Assembly: GCA_963969365.1 (NCBI GenBank)
Contig: OZ017746.1
Coordinates: forward strand, 3,162,001 to 3,226,000
Length of the DNA: 64,000 nucleotides
From: Asterochloris sp. CNOR1
Lineage: Eukaryota; Chlorophyta; Trebouxiophyceae; Trebouxiales; Trebouxiaceae
Direction: 5' to 3'
A program made the translations under genes and the position numbers. Below, piece after piece: positions 21,131-32,869 of this stretch; within the stretch, counting starts at the first letter, position 1, and the number at the start of each line of letters is the position of its first letter. A model generated the notes under the pieces. That model made no database searches and was not told where the DNA came from. It saw nothing but the letters and a program-made list of their open reading frames with translations.

Positions 21131-24100
21131 CTACAAGAAACCTCTGGCCATGCGTACTGCCATGCGGGCTGCTTGACTGGCACGCCTCTGCTCTGACTGA
21201 AACATCTGGTCCTGCACTTGTGTAGCATGCTGCTTCAGCCGGCTGTACTCCAGCCCAAGACCCTACAGCAACACAGCAACCCGGTCGGACTGATTGCTCA
21301 TTCCTGCAAGCCCTACCTAACACTCCAGCAGGCCCCGCAACTTTACAGAGGCCCAGGCACCCCTGAAGCAGGCCTGACTCTGTGCCTCAGGTCCAAGCGT
21401 TTGCACCGGCCGATGGGCCTGAGCCTTGCTCCAGTGCGCCCACCTGACTGAGGCCTGGATGACGGGTGAAGATGAAGAAGTGCGCCTCCAGATCCTTAAA
21501 GACCGACCTGTACCCGTAATTGGAGCTGCCAATGGCAGTCACACAGGGACTGTCAGCTCCAGGGGGGGTGTACCTGTTGCAGCAGGCAGAACATCAGCAG
21601 CTGCTGACCTTGGTGCACAGCCACGCACTGCACTTGGCAGCAGGCCAGGACACCAGCTGCCACTCGGGGTTGTGCCTGCCACAGACACTATTTCCCTCTG
21701 CAGCGCCTTGCCCCTTATGCAGCCACACAGCGTTGTGTGGCAGCGGGCCAGTACTTCATGCAACAGCTGCCGCAGCTGGGCTCCCGGGACGCACCAGATG
21801 CCTTTCGCATGATACTCCCAGCCTGGCCTGCCATACTCTAGCAGCTGGCGCTGTGCACTTCCGCCAGCCTCCAGATTGCCGATGCGCACGCCGACAACAT
21901 GTCTGAGCATGTCCTTTGCCCATGCTGTGCTGCGGCCGTATCGCTGCTGCTGCCCTGCAAGCCCATGCCCAGACAGCCTCAGCAATTGCTCCGAGCAAGC
22001 CCTTGGGCAGGGCTGCACCTGCGCATGTCCAGCAAGCATAGTGTCACCATCAGCTGCCTGCCGGAGAACCTTTGTGAGTGCTGGCCACCACATTGGCAAC
22101 CGCCAGCTTGGCAGCAACTGGCCAAGGTGACCAAGGCGCTGTGCAGACAAAGGGGCTGGCTTGCACATGCCCGACATCACAGCAACCTCCAAGCACGTGC
22201 CAGACCTGCCTCCACAGCATGCAGCTCCTTTTGCGCAGCGTGCAGGCCTGGCTGCACTGCATGCGCTATGTGGTGTGCCCACTGGCGACTGAGCCTGCGC
22301 CAGGTGCTGTGTTCCAGCAAAGAGTAGGCTGTTGGGATGAAACCTGACATGCCTGCATCAAATATTAGAACGGCCTGCCGCAACTGAGCTCTGAGCAGGC
22401 AGAGGCTGAGCAGGTCGACAAGAGTCTGGTGTCAGCGCTGGTGCTCGCATACCTTTGCTGCCAAAGAACCCATTCGCCCATGGTGAGGCTGTGAGCATGT
22501 CGATGTCCACCTGCAGCAGCATTGCCGCACCATTGGGGAAAGCTGTGTTTCCTCGCTTCCTCTCTGTGAACAACAGGCAGGGCAGCCACCACACAAGTCA
22601 CTACACTGTGTGCAAGTTGCCCTGTGACATTGTTCATGGCTGCACAGGCAACGGCAACAGTTGCCCCTGTGCACAAGACTGCACCAGATAGCTGGGTGCA
22701 CTGTGCAAATCTGCCATGGTGCCTTGTATCAAAGCTGATTGCAGAGATGAGAGGGCATCTCAGGCGCATAGAGGTAGCACTCACATTTGAGAGGGTGCCC
22801 AGCTCCTGCTCGAAGCGGTGAGCGAGATTTAGGTAGGCCGTGCTCAGCTGCAGCTTGCTGCCGGCCTCTGCGCTTGACAGCAGCTGCAGGAGCAGCATGA
22901 CGGGGCTGAGCACACCTTTGGTGAATGCCTGCTGTCAGGCAGTCCTAGCGGGGCCCTTGCAGAGCACATGCATGTCTGTCGCCCGTCTCCTCCTCGCCCC
23001 AAGATCTCACTATCGTGGACCCACTCCAGCAACACGATAATGGTGGACCACTGCAGACCCCTTCCTGACTGGAGGGCCATCCCACCTGTGCTGTGCACTC
23101 CTCGTCCTGCCTCACGCCCGCAAAGCCCAGCTGCACTGCGGGCACGATCCATGTGTCAGCAGCGTCCAGAGCATGACGTGGTGCGGCGCCTGCAGGCTGG
23201 TGTGCGCCCCTCGCACTCGGAGGCCCAGCATCTGCGCTGCAAGGCAGTGCAGTCCTTTCAGGTCTGCAACGGCACGTCTAGCCATCCAGCACGTGCCCCA
23301 AGACCCATCAGACCAGGCCGCATGACGCTGGCTGCTGCAGCAGGTATGCAGCAGCCCACGCGCGTCAGGTGGGGACCTCAGCAGGCCGAGCATGCCCAGA
23401 TGCACGCCTTTGGGCAGGCCTGCAATGCCACTGGCAAAGGCATAGGCTTGCCTATCCCAGTGCGGCATCAGCGCAGCGCTGGGGGCCATGCCAGGCTTAA
23501 AGAGTGTCTCCAGGCCCGCTTTCAGCTGCCGCTTGAAGAGAGCAGGCTGCCGCAAGGGGTCAATGCCGCTAGGGCAGGGCCCCAGCTGCCCTCCTGGCTG
23601 CAGCGGATAGGAGAAGTGGGACACCACCTCCACCAGGGCCTGCAGTTGCGCTGCCAGCGAGGGCACGCCCCGCAGGTGGATGTACCTGCAGGCCAGGCTG
23701 GCACTTGGTCATCACAGACCACCGGGCTGATGATGGTCTGTATGGTGCATGTGTGGTTGTGATCATTAGGGCGTGCGCAGGCAGCTTGCTGAGGCCTGCA
23801 TGCCAAGGGGGAGCACAGCAGACAATTCCCGTAATGTGCTGCCAGCAGCTTTGTGGGGCCAGCCGCAACCCTGAACAGGGGTCCGCCCTTGAGCCAGGTG
23901 TGCACTTTGCTGGATGCTTCATCCTGCATGCTGCAGGGTTGGCCACAGGGAGCTGGCCTCCGTCTCAAGGACACATACGGGAGTCACTGCACAGTGTAGT
24001 TTCCGCACTTGGGCTTACCTGTCCTGGCGATGAGTGAAATATGTGTTGCTGAGATTTGCGCCGCTCAGGATGACATCCTCATCAAAAAGATAGACCTTCA

Positions 24101-25314
24101 GGTGATTTACGCCCACCACCTCGTTCACGCGTGGCGGCAGCACCCTGCAGTGATGTCATGGGCAGCTGCGAAGGCTGAGAGGCCTTGATGCAGCAGGTCA
24201 CCCACTCCTTGACCGCTCCCATTCATGACTTTGCAGATTTTAGTAGGGCTCTGCCCAGCTGCGCTGCTGCCTTTGTCACGGGTGCCCACCTCTTCAGGAG
24301 CCCCCTAAGGGCTGGGGTGTGAAACAATGCCACGCTGGGGGTGTGGCGCTTGCTGCCGCCCTGCAGCAGCACCTCGTCCAGCATGGCTGCTGTGCTTGTC
24401 TGCAGGCCTGCAGAGTGCAGCATGGCGCAGGTCATGGTCTCCTGGCCAGCTGCAGCTGCAGGATACAAAGAAGGGAGCAGCTGAGCATTGGCAACTCAAG
24501 GGAAATTGCGGAAGGGCGTGCAAAGTGTCAAGCTGCACACCTGCAGGACCCCTGCTGGGGCGGGTTGCCCTGAGAGCGTCCAACAAAAGACTGACCTGCA
24601 GACGCATGGGATGATACCGTTGCCGCTGCACTGTCGTGCTCAGATGTTGCCAGTTGCACAGCAACACAGCCTGCAAGAGCACCCTCGCCTGACAACACAG
24701 GATGTCACCTGCAGCTCTTGCCGGTCTGCTGCAGTGCAGGCTGCTGCAAGAGCAGAGACCAACTCTGCCTCCCGACCGGCATCAGTGCCAATATACAGGG
24801 AGCCGATGGTGATTCTCTGATGCGCCTTGGCAATGCCGTCCTGCAGACCCATGAGCCTGTCCTTGAGCACAGGCACTGACGCCCTTGAGACTCGAGAGGC
24901 ATTGCTGGACACCTCCATCTCCATCAGCATTTGTTGGGCTGCACTCACCAGGAGGGCATGAAAGAACTCAGTAGGTGTTTCCAGAACAGTCAGGCGCTCT
25001 CCTGCAGGTGCATGCAGTGGTGGTGTTGACAGAATGGCCCTACAATGCAGGCTCCTGTATGCAGTGGTCCTACCTGGCACAGGGTGCAGTTGGGCACCCC
25101 CATCAGCGAACCGCTGCAGCAGGTTTTGCATTTTGGCTTGCCCCATGTAAAGGTCAACGTTGACTGACAGCTGGGCGCCTCTGCAGCAATCAGGGACTGC
25201 CCACAGATCCAGAGCTTGGCCCTGAACAGGCAGCAAAATCTGCCAGAGGAGAACCAGCAAGCCAATCCAACGGGCATTGGTGGACCTGGACCTGCTGCGT
25301 CTGCAGAAACACAT
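21131..25314 (-). CDS. PGS1: Phosphatidylglycerophosphate synthase, PGS1 type (phospholipase D superfamily)
   Basis: Transfers phosphatidyl from CDP-diacylglycerol to glycerol-3-phosphate, the first step to PG and cardiolipin, normally in mitochondria. Exons: 25314-25074, 25001-24709, 24595-24541, 24455-24290, 24144-24019, 23685-about 23432, 23189-23086, 22928-22785, 22510-22453, 22352-about 22300, about 21868-21795, 21573-21444 and 21262-21131; about 600 residues. HKD motif 1 is HLKVYLFDEDVILSGANLS near residue 266. HKD motif 2 is HAKGIWYTPPG with IGSSNYGYRSVFKDLEAH. Other PGS1 marks are RLTVLETPTEFFHALL, RITIGSLYIGTDAG, LFHTPALRGLLKR, FTHRQDR, DTWIVPAVQ and ASPWANGFFGSKG. The N-terminus is basic then hydrophobic (WIGLLVLLWQILLPVQG), which could be a mitochondrial or anchor sequence. 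The ends of exons 6 and 10 are tentative. Intron 1 is only 72 bp. The start lies 66 bp from the divergent Got1 start. Confidence 0.88.
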
Positions 25315-25380
25315 CTGGAGAGCTAGAGGGGTTACTTCCTGTCATGTGGACCAGCACGCAGCAATAGCAATTCATGCAGC
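25315..25380. promoter_or_regulatory. 66-bp gap between divergent PGS1 and Got1 start codons
   Basis: Only 66 bp separate the proposed ATGs. Either this is a very compact bidirectional promoter with overlapping 5' ends, or one start is misplaced. TTTCTGCAG at the PGS1 start resembles a splice acceptor, so PGS1 could have an upstream exon overlapping Got1. Confidence 0.4.
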
Positions 25381-26253
25381 ATGCTGGACGACAGGCGCAG
25401 TGAGACTGCTCAGCTTCCCAGGTTGCAGCTGTGAGTGTCTGCCAAGCTTACAGCCTGACACCCCTGTCTTGCTTCCCTGCAGAGATTGGCATTGCCCTTA
25501 CTGCCTTTGGGCTCTTCTTCGCCTTTCTTGGCGTGCTGTTCCTGTTTGACAGAGGGCTGCTGGCAATGGGCAATGTGAGCCGCCATCCTTGCCACCCTCC
25601 TGCTGCCCGGCGGCCATGCTGTCCACAACAAGCTGTCTGCAGTCTCTGTGCATTGTTGAGTCGCTCCTCCATCAGAGTTTGCAGCATGCACCACCCTGTG
25701 CCCCTTCCTGCAGCTGCTGTTTCTGTGTGGAGTAGCCCTCACCATTGGTCCATCAGCAACAGCCCGCTTCTTCATGCGGAGGAAGAACCTGAAGGTCGGC
25801 TTCTGTTGCTGACCCATACACAGAGTGCCTGCAGGATGACTGCCTTGCTTGCTGCCTGTCTGAATGCTCAAGCTGTCAGCACGCTTGAGGCCATGCTATG
25901 CACCATAACTTGCAGCTGCGAGTCTAGGCCCAGCCCCTCTCCTCTGCAGGGCTCAGCATTCTTCCTGGGAGGGCTCATACTTGTGCTGATCAAGTGGGCC
26001 ATCGTGGGCGTCATCTTGGAGACCTATGGTTTCTGGCTACTGTTCAGCGGCTTCTTTCCCACAGCATTAGGCTTTCTGCGGCGGCTGCCTGTACTAGGCA
26101 CAGTGCTAGACATGCCCGGCCTGAAAATGGTGAGGTCTCCACTCGTTTGACAGGCTGCATCTTGCGACATCAAGCACTTCCTCATACTCTTCTTCATTTG
26201 TGCAGCTCATCAACAGGTTAGCACCGCCCCAGTCAGCAGGATTGCCTGTGTAG
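25381..26253 (+). CDS. GOT1: Got1-family Golgi transport protein
   Basis: Small four-helix membrane protein of ER-Golgi traffic. Exons 25381-25399, 25483-25574, 25714-25794, 25950-26129 and 26206-26253 total 420 nt, giving 139 residues, near the family length. The 19-nt first exon (MLDDRR + A) joins in phase to give MLDDRRKIGIALTAFGLFFA, matching the usual N-D-R-x-K-I-G start. Then follow FLFDRGLLAMGN, LLFLCGVALTIGP, RRKNLKGS, GVILETYGFWLLFSGFFP and a short tail ending GLPV. Four hydrophobic helices are visible. I chose this start because no ATG is available in exon 2 upstream of the conserved N-terminus. Confidence 0.93.
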
Positions 26254-27212
26254 TGTAAGACATGGTTCATTGATTCAAGGTCTATGTTGAATATTTCGCA
26301 TGCACCTCCACTGTATCTGGGCACCCACATGAAGCAGCACGTCATGCAGCAAGCGGTGTGCACAGTGTAAAATGGCTGCTACAAACATTGGTGGATCGCT
26401 CCCAGACACAGATGGTGGGTGGACAAGGCAGCTGCAGGACATCAGTGGCTCTGATGCAGCCCCAATCAATACTGACCCCTGCATGGCCTAGGCTCAAATA
26501 CTGCGCTCTCAGGAAGACCATGCATGCATCACACAAGCTGCTGGCTGGCAACCTGTCCTTGGTGCCTTGCAAGGAGAGCCAGCTGTTGCCCTGCATCATT
26601 GCTGAACCTGCCTGCGTTCAGAAGCAGCACAGAACCCCTGAGATTGCTGCCTTCCATCAAGTCATGCTTCCAAGGGCCCCCCCTCTTTTGGTGCCAGGCC
26701 ACTCTCCGACAGGCAAATGCTTGCAGCAGCAGCACCTCTCCTGAGACACAACAAATAGGATGCCACAGTGTTCTTGTCAGCCCTGCCAGATGCTTTGCAT
26801 GCTGTCATGTCATTGGCCGTCAGCACAAGCAAGTCATTAGCTTGACACACGGCCCCCTAGGACTTGGTTCAGCGGCCTGTGAGTGCTACAAGAAGGTAAA
26901 ACATGTGATGTTACTGCTGCACACTACCAGATAACCTATGCTCCTGATGAGGCGCCCAATTTGATCTTCAACAGACTCATCTCTCCCAAAGCCTTGCGAT
27001 GTTGCCTGTGCATGTCCAGTCTTCGAACAGACCACTTCAACCCCCTGACGCCATCCATCAAATGTTACCCTCATGCTTGAACCTCTCCACTCCTCACAGA
27101 CGAGCCGCTCACATCATAGTCAGTCGCGGCTTCGAGTTGGGCATGCATGCTGATCCTGATGGGGGGCATCAAATATTGGTCTGCCAGATGGGCATTTGCT
27201 TGGCTGGGCTGG
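26254..27212. other. Intergenic stretch between convergent Got1 and TMEM120-like genes
   Basis: TGTAA occurs immediately after the Got1 stop (26254-26258) and again at 26366-26370; the second is better placed as a polyadenylation signal. No coding exon is recognised in the rest. Confidence 0.55.
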
Positions 27213-30200
27213 CTACGAAGCCTTGCCAGCTTTGCTGTTGCCTGCGGCAATGTCATTTGCTGCAGCTGCCTGCTGCCCCTTGCCAGCTGGAGTGCTGCTG
27301 GCAGCCACATCAGCGCCCGGGGCAATTGGCAGGCCAGTCGAGCCGGTGCGACCTCCCTCACCACGGCTGCGCCGCCTGGCTCGCTGCTTTGCCCTGCAGG
27401 ACAGTAAGGAGCATGGTGATACATGGGCTTTTGGGTTACCATGGCAGTAGCCACGCATGACTGTGGCTGCTCCAGATGTTGTCACGTAGTAGCCCATTGC
27501 ATGGTGCCCCATGTTGACGGCCCAAGTCTGCCAGCAGTCACCAATGATGCCACCTGGTACCACAGCTGCAGCAGCCCAGATGCACAGCAGGCTGGACCAC
27601 CCACTCCTGAGAAGCTGCCTGCACAGGTGCTGAGCCCCTAGCACCTGCTATGAGCCAGCAGCTCACAGGGGCACAGCAGACGCTTTCCAACCAGCCAAAG
27701 CCTGTGCAGCGCCCTTGCGTGCACCTCCACGACAGATTACCCAAGACCCAGGCCCCCCACCTGCGCTTGACCAGCAGGGTGGCAAACGTGTTCTTCATGT
27801 TGCACACGCCCATGAACAGGGTGAGGGAGCCCGCCATGAAGACGCCCCGGCTGCCACGCAGGTCGGACTCGTGGGCCTCCATGTCCAGAAAGCCCTCTGT
27901 GGACAACAGGCTGCGGTAGGTGATCCACATCATCTCAGCGCCTGCAGGGTGAAGGTGAGGTTGCTGCCTTGGTAAAGGGCGCAGGTGAGCGACTTTCTGA
28001 AGCATACATACATCCCAGCCCCTGCCACAAGAGGTAGCAAGTCCACTTGGCCCTCTGCAAACAGAAGGCTGTAGCAGGTTTTTCCACCCCACCTCAGCAC
28101 ACCAAAAAGGGAGAAAGTGATGCATTTCTAAAGACATGCTTTGGGAAAGGGCGCAATTGGGTGGGAGTGCTCTGAGGAACATGAGCATATCAGCTCCTGC
28201 AATAAGGGAAGGCGTGTACATGAAGACCCTGTGGACAGCAGGCTGCGGCGGGTGCTCCACATCACCTCAGCACCTGCAGAGAGATGCAGCAATGTTGAAG
28301 CCAGGGTGCTATCCAACCATGCTCGACTGCCCGGACTCTTGTCCAGCAGGGCTGCATGGCAGGAGGCACAGGATTTTGCAGCAGCCTGTAGGCCTGGCCG
28401 CTCCAGTTTCCGTGTCTGTCAACCCCCTGTTGGCGAGGAATGGACAAAGTGCAGCCAGAAATGCTAGCTTCAGAGCTGCTATAGCGATCCAGCAGCATCA
28501 GCGAGCATGCTGTAGCTCACCAATGAACATCTGGGACAGCTGCAGCGCCAACAGCAGGGGGTACAGGATGAGCAGCTGCCCCTGACCCCCGCTGCTCTCC
28601 CCAGACACCACATCCATGGCGCTGTTCTTGCCCAGGGCAATTCGCGTGTACATGCGCCGCCGCTGGTACCTGCAGTCGACTCATCAACCGACTCTTTATG
28701 AACTGTGTGACAGAGGCAGCTTGTTAAGTGCAGCAGCATCATTGGCAGATGCACTCAACCACCTGTTGCTTCAGAGCAGTATTTGGCTGCCAGGCAGCAG
28801 CAAATGCTCAGCAGCATGGACTTCTAGATGTACCCAGAGCAAATGGCAGTGCATGTTGCCCACACAGCAATGTAGCGCATGCTGAAGCCGAAGCTCAGCT
28901 GGCATGGAATACAATGCAGAATGCAGGCGCCTGCTCAGCTTTGCCAAAGAACATAAGGAGGACACCCAGGGCCTGCATGGCCATGCAGCTGTTGCAGCAC
29001 CTACCTGTTTTGCAGAATCATGACCAGCCCCTGAAAGCCAGACCACCACAGGAACTTCTTCACAAAGACTTGCACTGCGGGGGAGTCGACAGGCAGCGTC
29101 AGCAGGATCAGGCAGGTCAGGATGGACCAGTAGTGGTGGTGGATCCACCAGGGGCGGATGCTGCTGCCATTCACCTGCAGGGATGGAGCAACCTTGGCAC
29201 TGGAGCAAGTTTGACACCGGTCAGTGCTTTGGGTCAGCAACAATCCTCAGGAAAGCCCTGCACCTCATGTGCTGTGCAGCTTCAAACTAGCGAGCAGTCA
29301 CACAGCTTACCAGAGCGATCTGGGGCAGCAACCTGGGGCTGAACCTGCCAGTTTTGTGCATGGCCAGCCTTAACATTTTCAATCAGCTGGGCACATCACA
29401 GTACAGGTTACCCTGCCTTGCCCTCTGATGTGATGCAGCTCTGGCCGCCGGCAGCTCAGTCCTCACATAACTCTGCTAAGAACCATGGCAGTACAGCACT
29501 CAGCTCAGGTGGGTGCACAGTCAGACCTACACTGGTGACTTGTCGGCCTGCACCTGGCACAGTGGCCCCACATCGACATGGAGCACCCAGCAACATGCAC
29601 TCTGCAGCTCACCTTAAGCACGTTCTCCCGCAACGCCATGGCGGTATAGGAGTAGAGGACCCAGCACAGGTAGACCTGCACCCCCACCATGAAGGGCGGG
29701 GTCAGCGTGAAGCGCGCGCTTTTTTCCGCACGACTCTGGGAGTAGGCCAGCCCCGTGGACAGCAGGCCCGCCAAGACGACGAGCAGCATGGCCACACGGT
29801 CCCGGAAGGCGTGATACTCCTCCTTCAGGGCGATGCTCTGGTTGCGCTGCAGGGCAGAGACAGACGTGTCAGACGGGGCGCACTGCTGCTTGCCACTTGT
29901 GCTCCTCTTTCAGTGTGTGCTCTCCCTGGTCCCTGGCCACAGCGGCTGTGCCTCTGCAGCTGGTGCTTACTACTCATGACACCACAGCTGATTGGCATGT
30001 CATTCTTGTGCTATGCATGCTACCAGCACATGGTCTGGACTCAGCAGGTCCCTGAGCCCTGAGCCTGCAGCAGCTTGCATTCTGAGCCAAGTGATGCTGT
30101 AGCACAGGGGTCACATGGTGGTCCCAGCAAGCAAGAGCACCGTGCAGTGCAGCAATGCAGTTGTCCTGCACCGTGATGACCAGGCAGCAGGGTCAGGGTT

Positions 30201-31794
30201 CATCACAATGGGTCATCAAGTCCCTGCCAACAGCTGCCGCTCACTCTTCATAGGGAGATGCCGCTGACAGGCAACTCAGCTGCAGGCATGGCAGTTTCTC
30301 AGTGACGGCCGCAGTGCAAAGCGTCCACTGCCACAGTCATGGCAGTCTTGGCCATTGATAGAGCCGCAGCAGTCAGGTTGGTCATAAGCTTGCTGTGTTG
30401 CAATGGTCTGTGCACCAGCGCAGATGTGAGCCCTCACTCGCACGGTGATGACATTAGTCTTGGCCCCCAGCAGCAGCTGCAGCAGCCAGGGGTTGCGCTG
30501 CTTGAGGAGCTTCCTCAGGTCGCCTCCCGGGCCGTGCCCCCGCAGCACCATCTGAGCCACCCGCAGCTCATCCTGGATCCGGCCAGCGTCCTCGTGGGGG
30601 ACTTGGCCATCCTGGGCAGCCCTGGTGGCCTTGGCGATGGCCTTCTGCAACATGCTGACCTGCAGGCATCACAGGAGGTGGGCTGCAAGGAGTTCTGAAG
30701 CAAGCTGTTGCATGAGATGAGCGTGATGGCAGCCACACAAGGCAGGCCGCCTGAGAGGAAGCGACTTGAAGGAGGCCACTTGAAGCAGGTCACTTAAGGG
30801 AGGTGCACAGCTGTTGCATATGTGTATGACGGCAATGCCATCAGCGTGGCCAGGTAGGCCGCCAGGGGGGGAGCTGGCTAGTCTACCTGTCTTCCGAAGG
30901 GTGATGCCTCAAGGGCAAGCAGGCAGCCAAGCATACAGCAGGGGAGGCAGCAACACTCCACCGAACACTGATGCAGTACAGGCAAATGCTGATCGTTGTT
31001 GCGATAGGCAAACGCTGAGCATGCAGAAAAGCTGGACTCTTTCACCTCCTCGGCCAGCGCATCTCCCTCAGCCACAACCCTCTGGTTGTAGGATGCCACC
31101 CGCTGGCTCAAGGTCTTGCTGCAGCATGGCAACAAGCATTGAGACAGATGCAGTTCTGCAAGGTGAGGTTCATGAAGAGTCTGTCACTGCACCTGCGGGC
31201 AGTGAGCTGCTCTGCCTCCTTAACGCTGGCCTGCAAGGTGGTCAGCCCTCAGAATGCAGCATGTGGATCACCAGGTGGTAGCAATCAGTATCACCATGCC
31301 TCACCATGGCTGATAGAATTTGAAGTCAATCAGGGCAGAGCAATGTCATCTTGCCATGATGAAGGGCAAGTTGATTGCTGCAAGCCACATTTGCGCACAG
31401 GTAGGATCGCGACCCAGCCAAATGTCTTGCGATACCACAGACCAGTACAGCATGAAATCTCCCGTCCCTTGACTTCGTGAAGACAGACAGTAGGCGAAAT
31501 ATCGACTTGAGATCCCTCCCTCCATGGGATCAAATCACATGCTTTTGCTGTCCTCATTCACCCGAGCAGCAGGAAGTGGCACCGGTGAATGCACGCGCCA
31601 CAGCAGAGGCATGTTGCTCGCCTGCAATCCTCTTGATAGCATATGAGCCAGCCACATCTCAGGTCACTGAGGGCATCAGAACTGCTGTGAGAGCCTACAC
31701 AAGGTGCGCACAACTTCTTGACAAGCTCATCAAGATCTGAGACAAGAAGCTTGAGCAGTGCATCTGCATGCCAGCTTTCTTTAATAAGCTGCAT
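27213..31794 (-). CDS. TMEM120-like polytopic membrane protein
   Basis: Homologue of the TMEM120/TMPIT family; animal TMEM120A sits at the nuclear envelope and ER and binds coenzyme A, and the plant protein is uncharacterised. Exons: 31794-31699, 31230-31193, 31118-31046, 30659-30438, 29846-29613, 29174-29005, 28669-28521, 27941-27761 and 27393-27213. They total 1344 nt, giving 447 residues, all in phase. The N-terminal ~100 residues look coiled-coil. Six hydrophobic segments follow, with the family marks ALKEEYHAFRDRVA, TAMALRENVLK, IRPWWIHHHYW, RYQRRRMYTRIALGK and NTFATLLVKRR. Exon 8 has an unusual acidic insert (STEGFLDMEAHESDLRG). The basic, Gly/Ala-rich C-terminal tail adds roughly 100 residues over the plant protein as I recall it. 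Intron 7 holds diverged copies of exon 8. Confidence 0.9.
28040..28273 (-). repeat. Diverged copies of TMEM120 exon 8 in the preceding intron
   Basis: On the minus strand the real exon 8 (27941) starts GCGCTGAGATGATGTGGATC. A close copy starts at 28273 (GTGCTGAGGTGATGTGGAGC, then CACCCGCCGCAGCCTG), preceded by CTGCAG. More diverged copies start at 28100 (GTGCTGAGGTGGGGTGG ... ACAGCCTTCTG) and perhaps 28196 (GAGCTGATATGCTCATG). Only the 28273 and 28196 copies keep a CAG acceptor. Confidence 0.78.
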
Positions 31795-32869
31795 TCATGC
31801 AGGTATGTACCGGCGCCAGTGTCCAGCCTCACGTGGCCGGCGCCCTGCTGCGCCCTTCGATGGCTCCTTACCAAGCAGCATATCCTCAAGCTGCCAGACT
31901 GTTGGGGGGGCCACATGCGCCAGTGCCAGCAGCCCAGCATCTATTGACAGAGACAGGTGCTGCAAGCGCTCAGTACGACTGGGCCGTCGCTGAAACAGCA
32001 TATGCAGCCCATGGGCAGGCAACAGAAATGCTTCCCGCCACTGCACTGCCTAAGCATCTGCCAAGTGCAGCAGCCCAGCGTTCTTGTTTGCAGCACTCGA
32101 AACATCAACTTTAGCCTCTGCCTTTACTCACAGCCTTTGCCCTTACTCACTGCTACAGCGTGCTCTGCAGGCAGTAACATCAGCACACTGCTGGTCCAGC
32201 TGCAACTGAGCTGTGCTCAGCCTCCCTGCTGGATCCAGCTGCCCTGCAGTTATGCATGGCTTGACTCTGCAGACGAGCGTGAGGTCACAGACATGGTCTC
32301 CACGGAGAAGCAGCATAAGGTGGGTTGCTGACAAGCGCACTGTCTGCTTTGTGCATTGCACCCAGAGGCTGCACGCTCGACTCGATAGGCCAACAGATTT
32401 TGCTTAGTGCACTGCATCCCGCTGCGCATGCATGGACTGCGTGCTGCACTGTGCTGACCCCTTCCTGTATAACGGCAGGCTCGCTGCTGGTCCACATAAT
32501 GCTGACGCTGATGCATGCCCCGCCCTGCTGCAGGACGCACAGCTGACTGCCGCCTACATGTGTGACCGTTTCCTTGTGGCAGCTGAGCAATATTTTCACC
32601 ATCCATATCAGCCCATACACACATCCTCTGACAGCATCAGAATACGCACTGGCAGCTAGCTACTCAGTACCATTGGGTGTCTGAGCAGCACCCCGCCCGT
32701 CAGATGCAGACGGATGGATGCTTTGATAAATACCTTCAGCCGCAAGGGGACTTATTGAAGTGTGAGCCTCGTCAAGAAAGAAGACAAGCAGACGTGACCT
32801 ACGATTGGGAGCCGTCACTTGTTCTGGTGTGAGGAAGGCATTGCTGAGGCATTGCTGAGCACCAGCAGG
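31795..32869. promoter_or_regulatory. Divergent intergenic region between TMEM120-like and ubiquitin-eS31 genes
   Basis: About 1.1 kb between start codons facing away from each other, so it should hold both promoters. Open frames here are short and overlap on both strands with no motif. I cannot name specific elements. Confidence 0.5.

Noticed and set aside
27538-28260. 240-codon minus-strand frame through TMEM120 exon 8
   Set aside because: Only 27761-27941 is a real exon. The rest is open intron, including the decayed exon copies.
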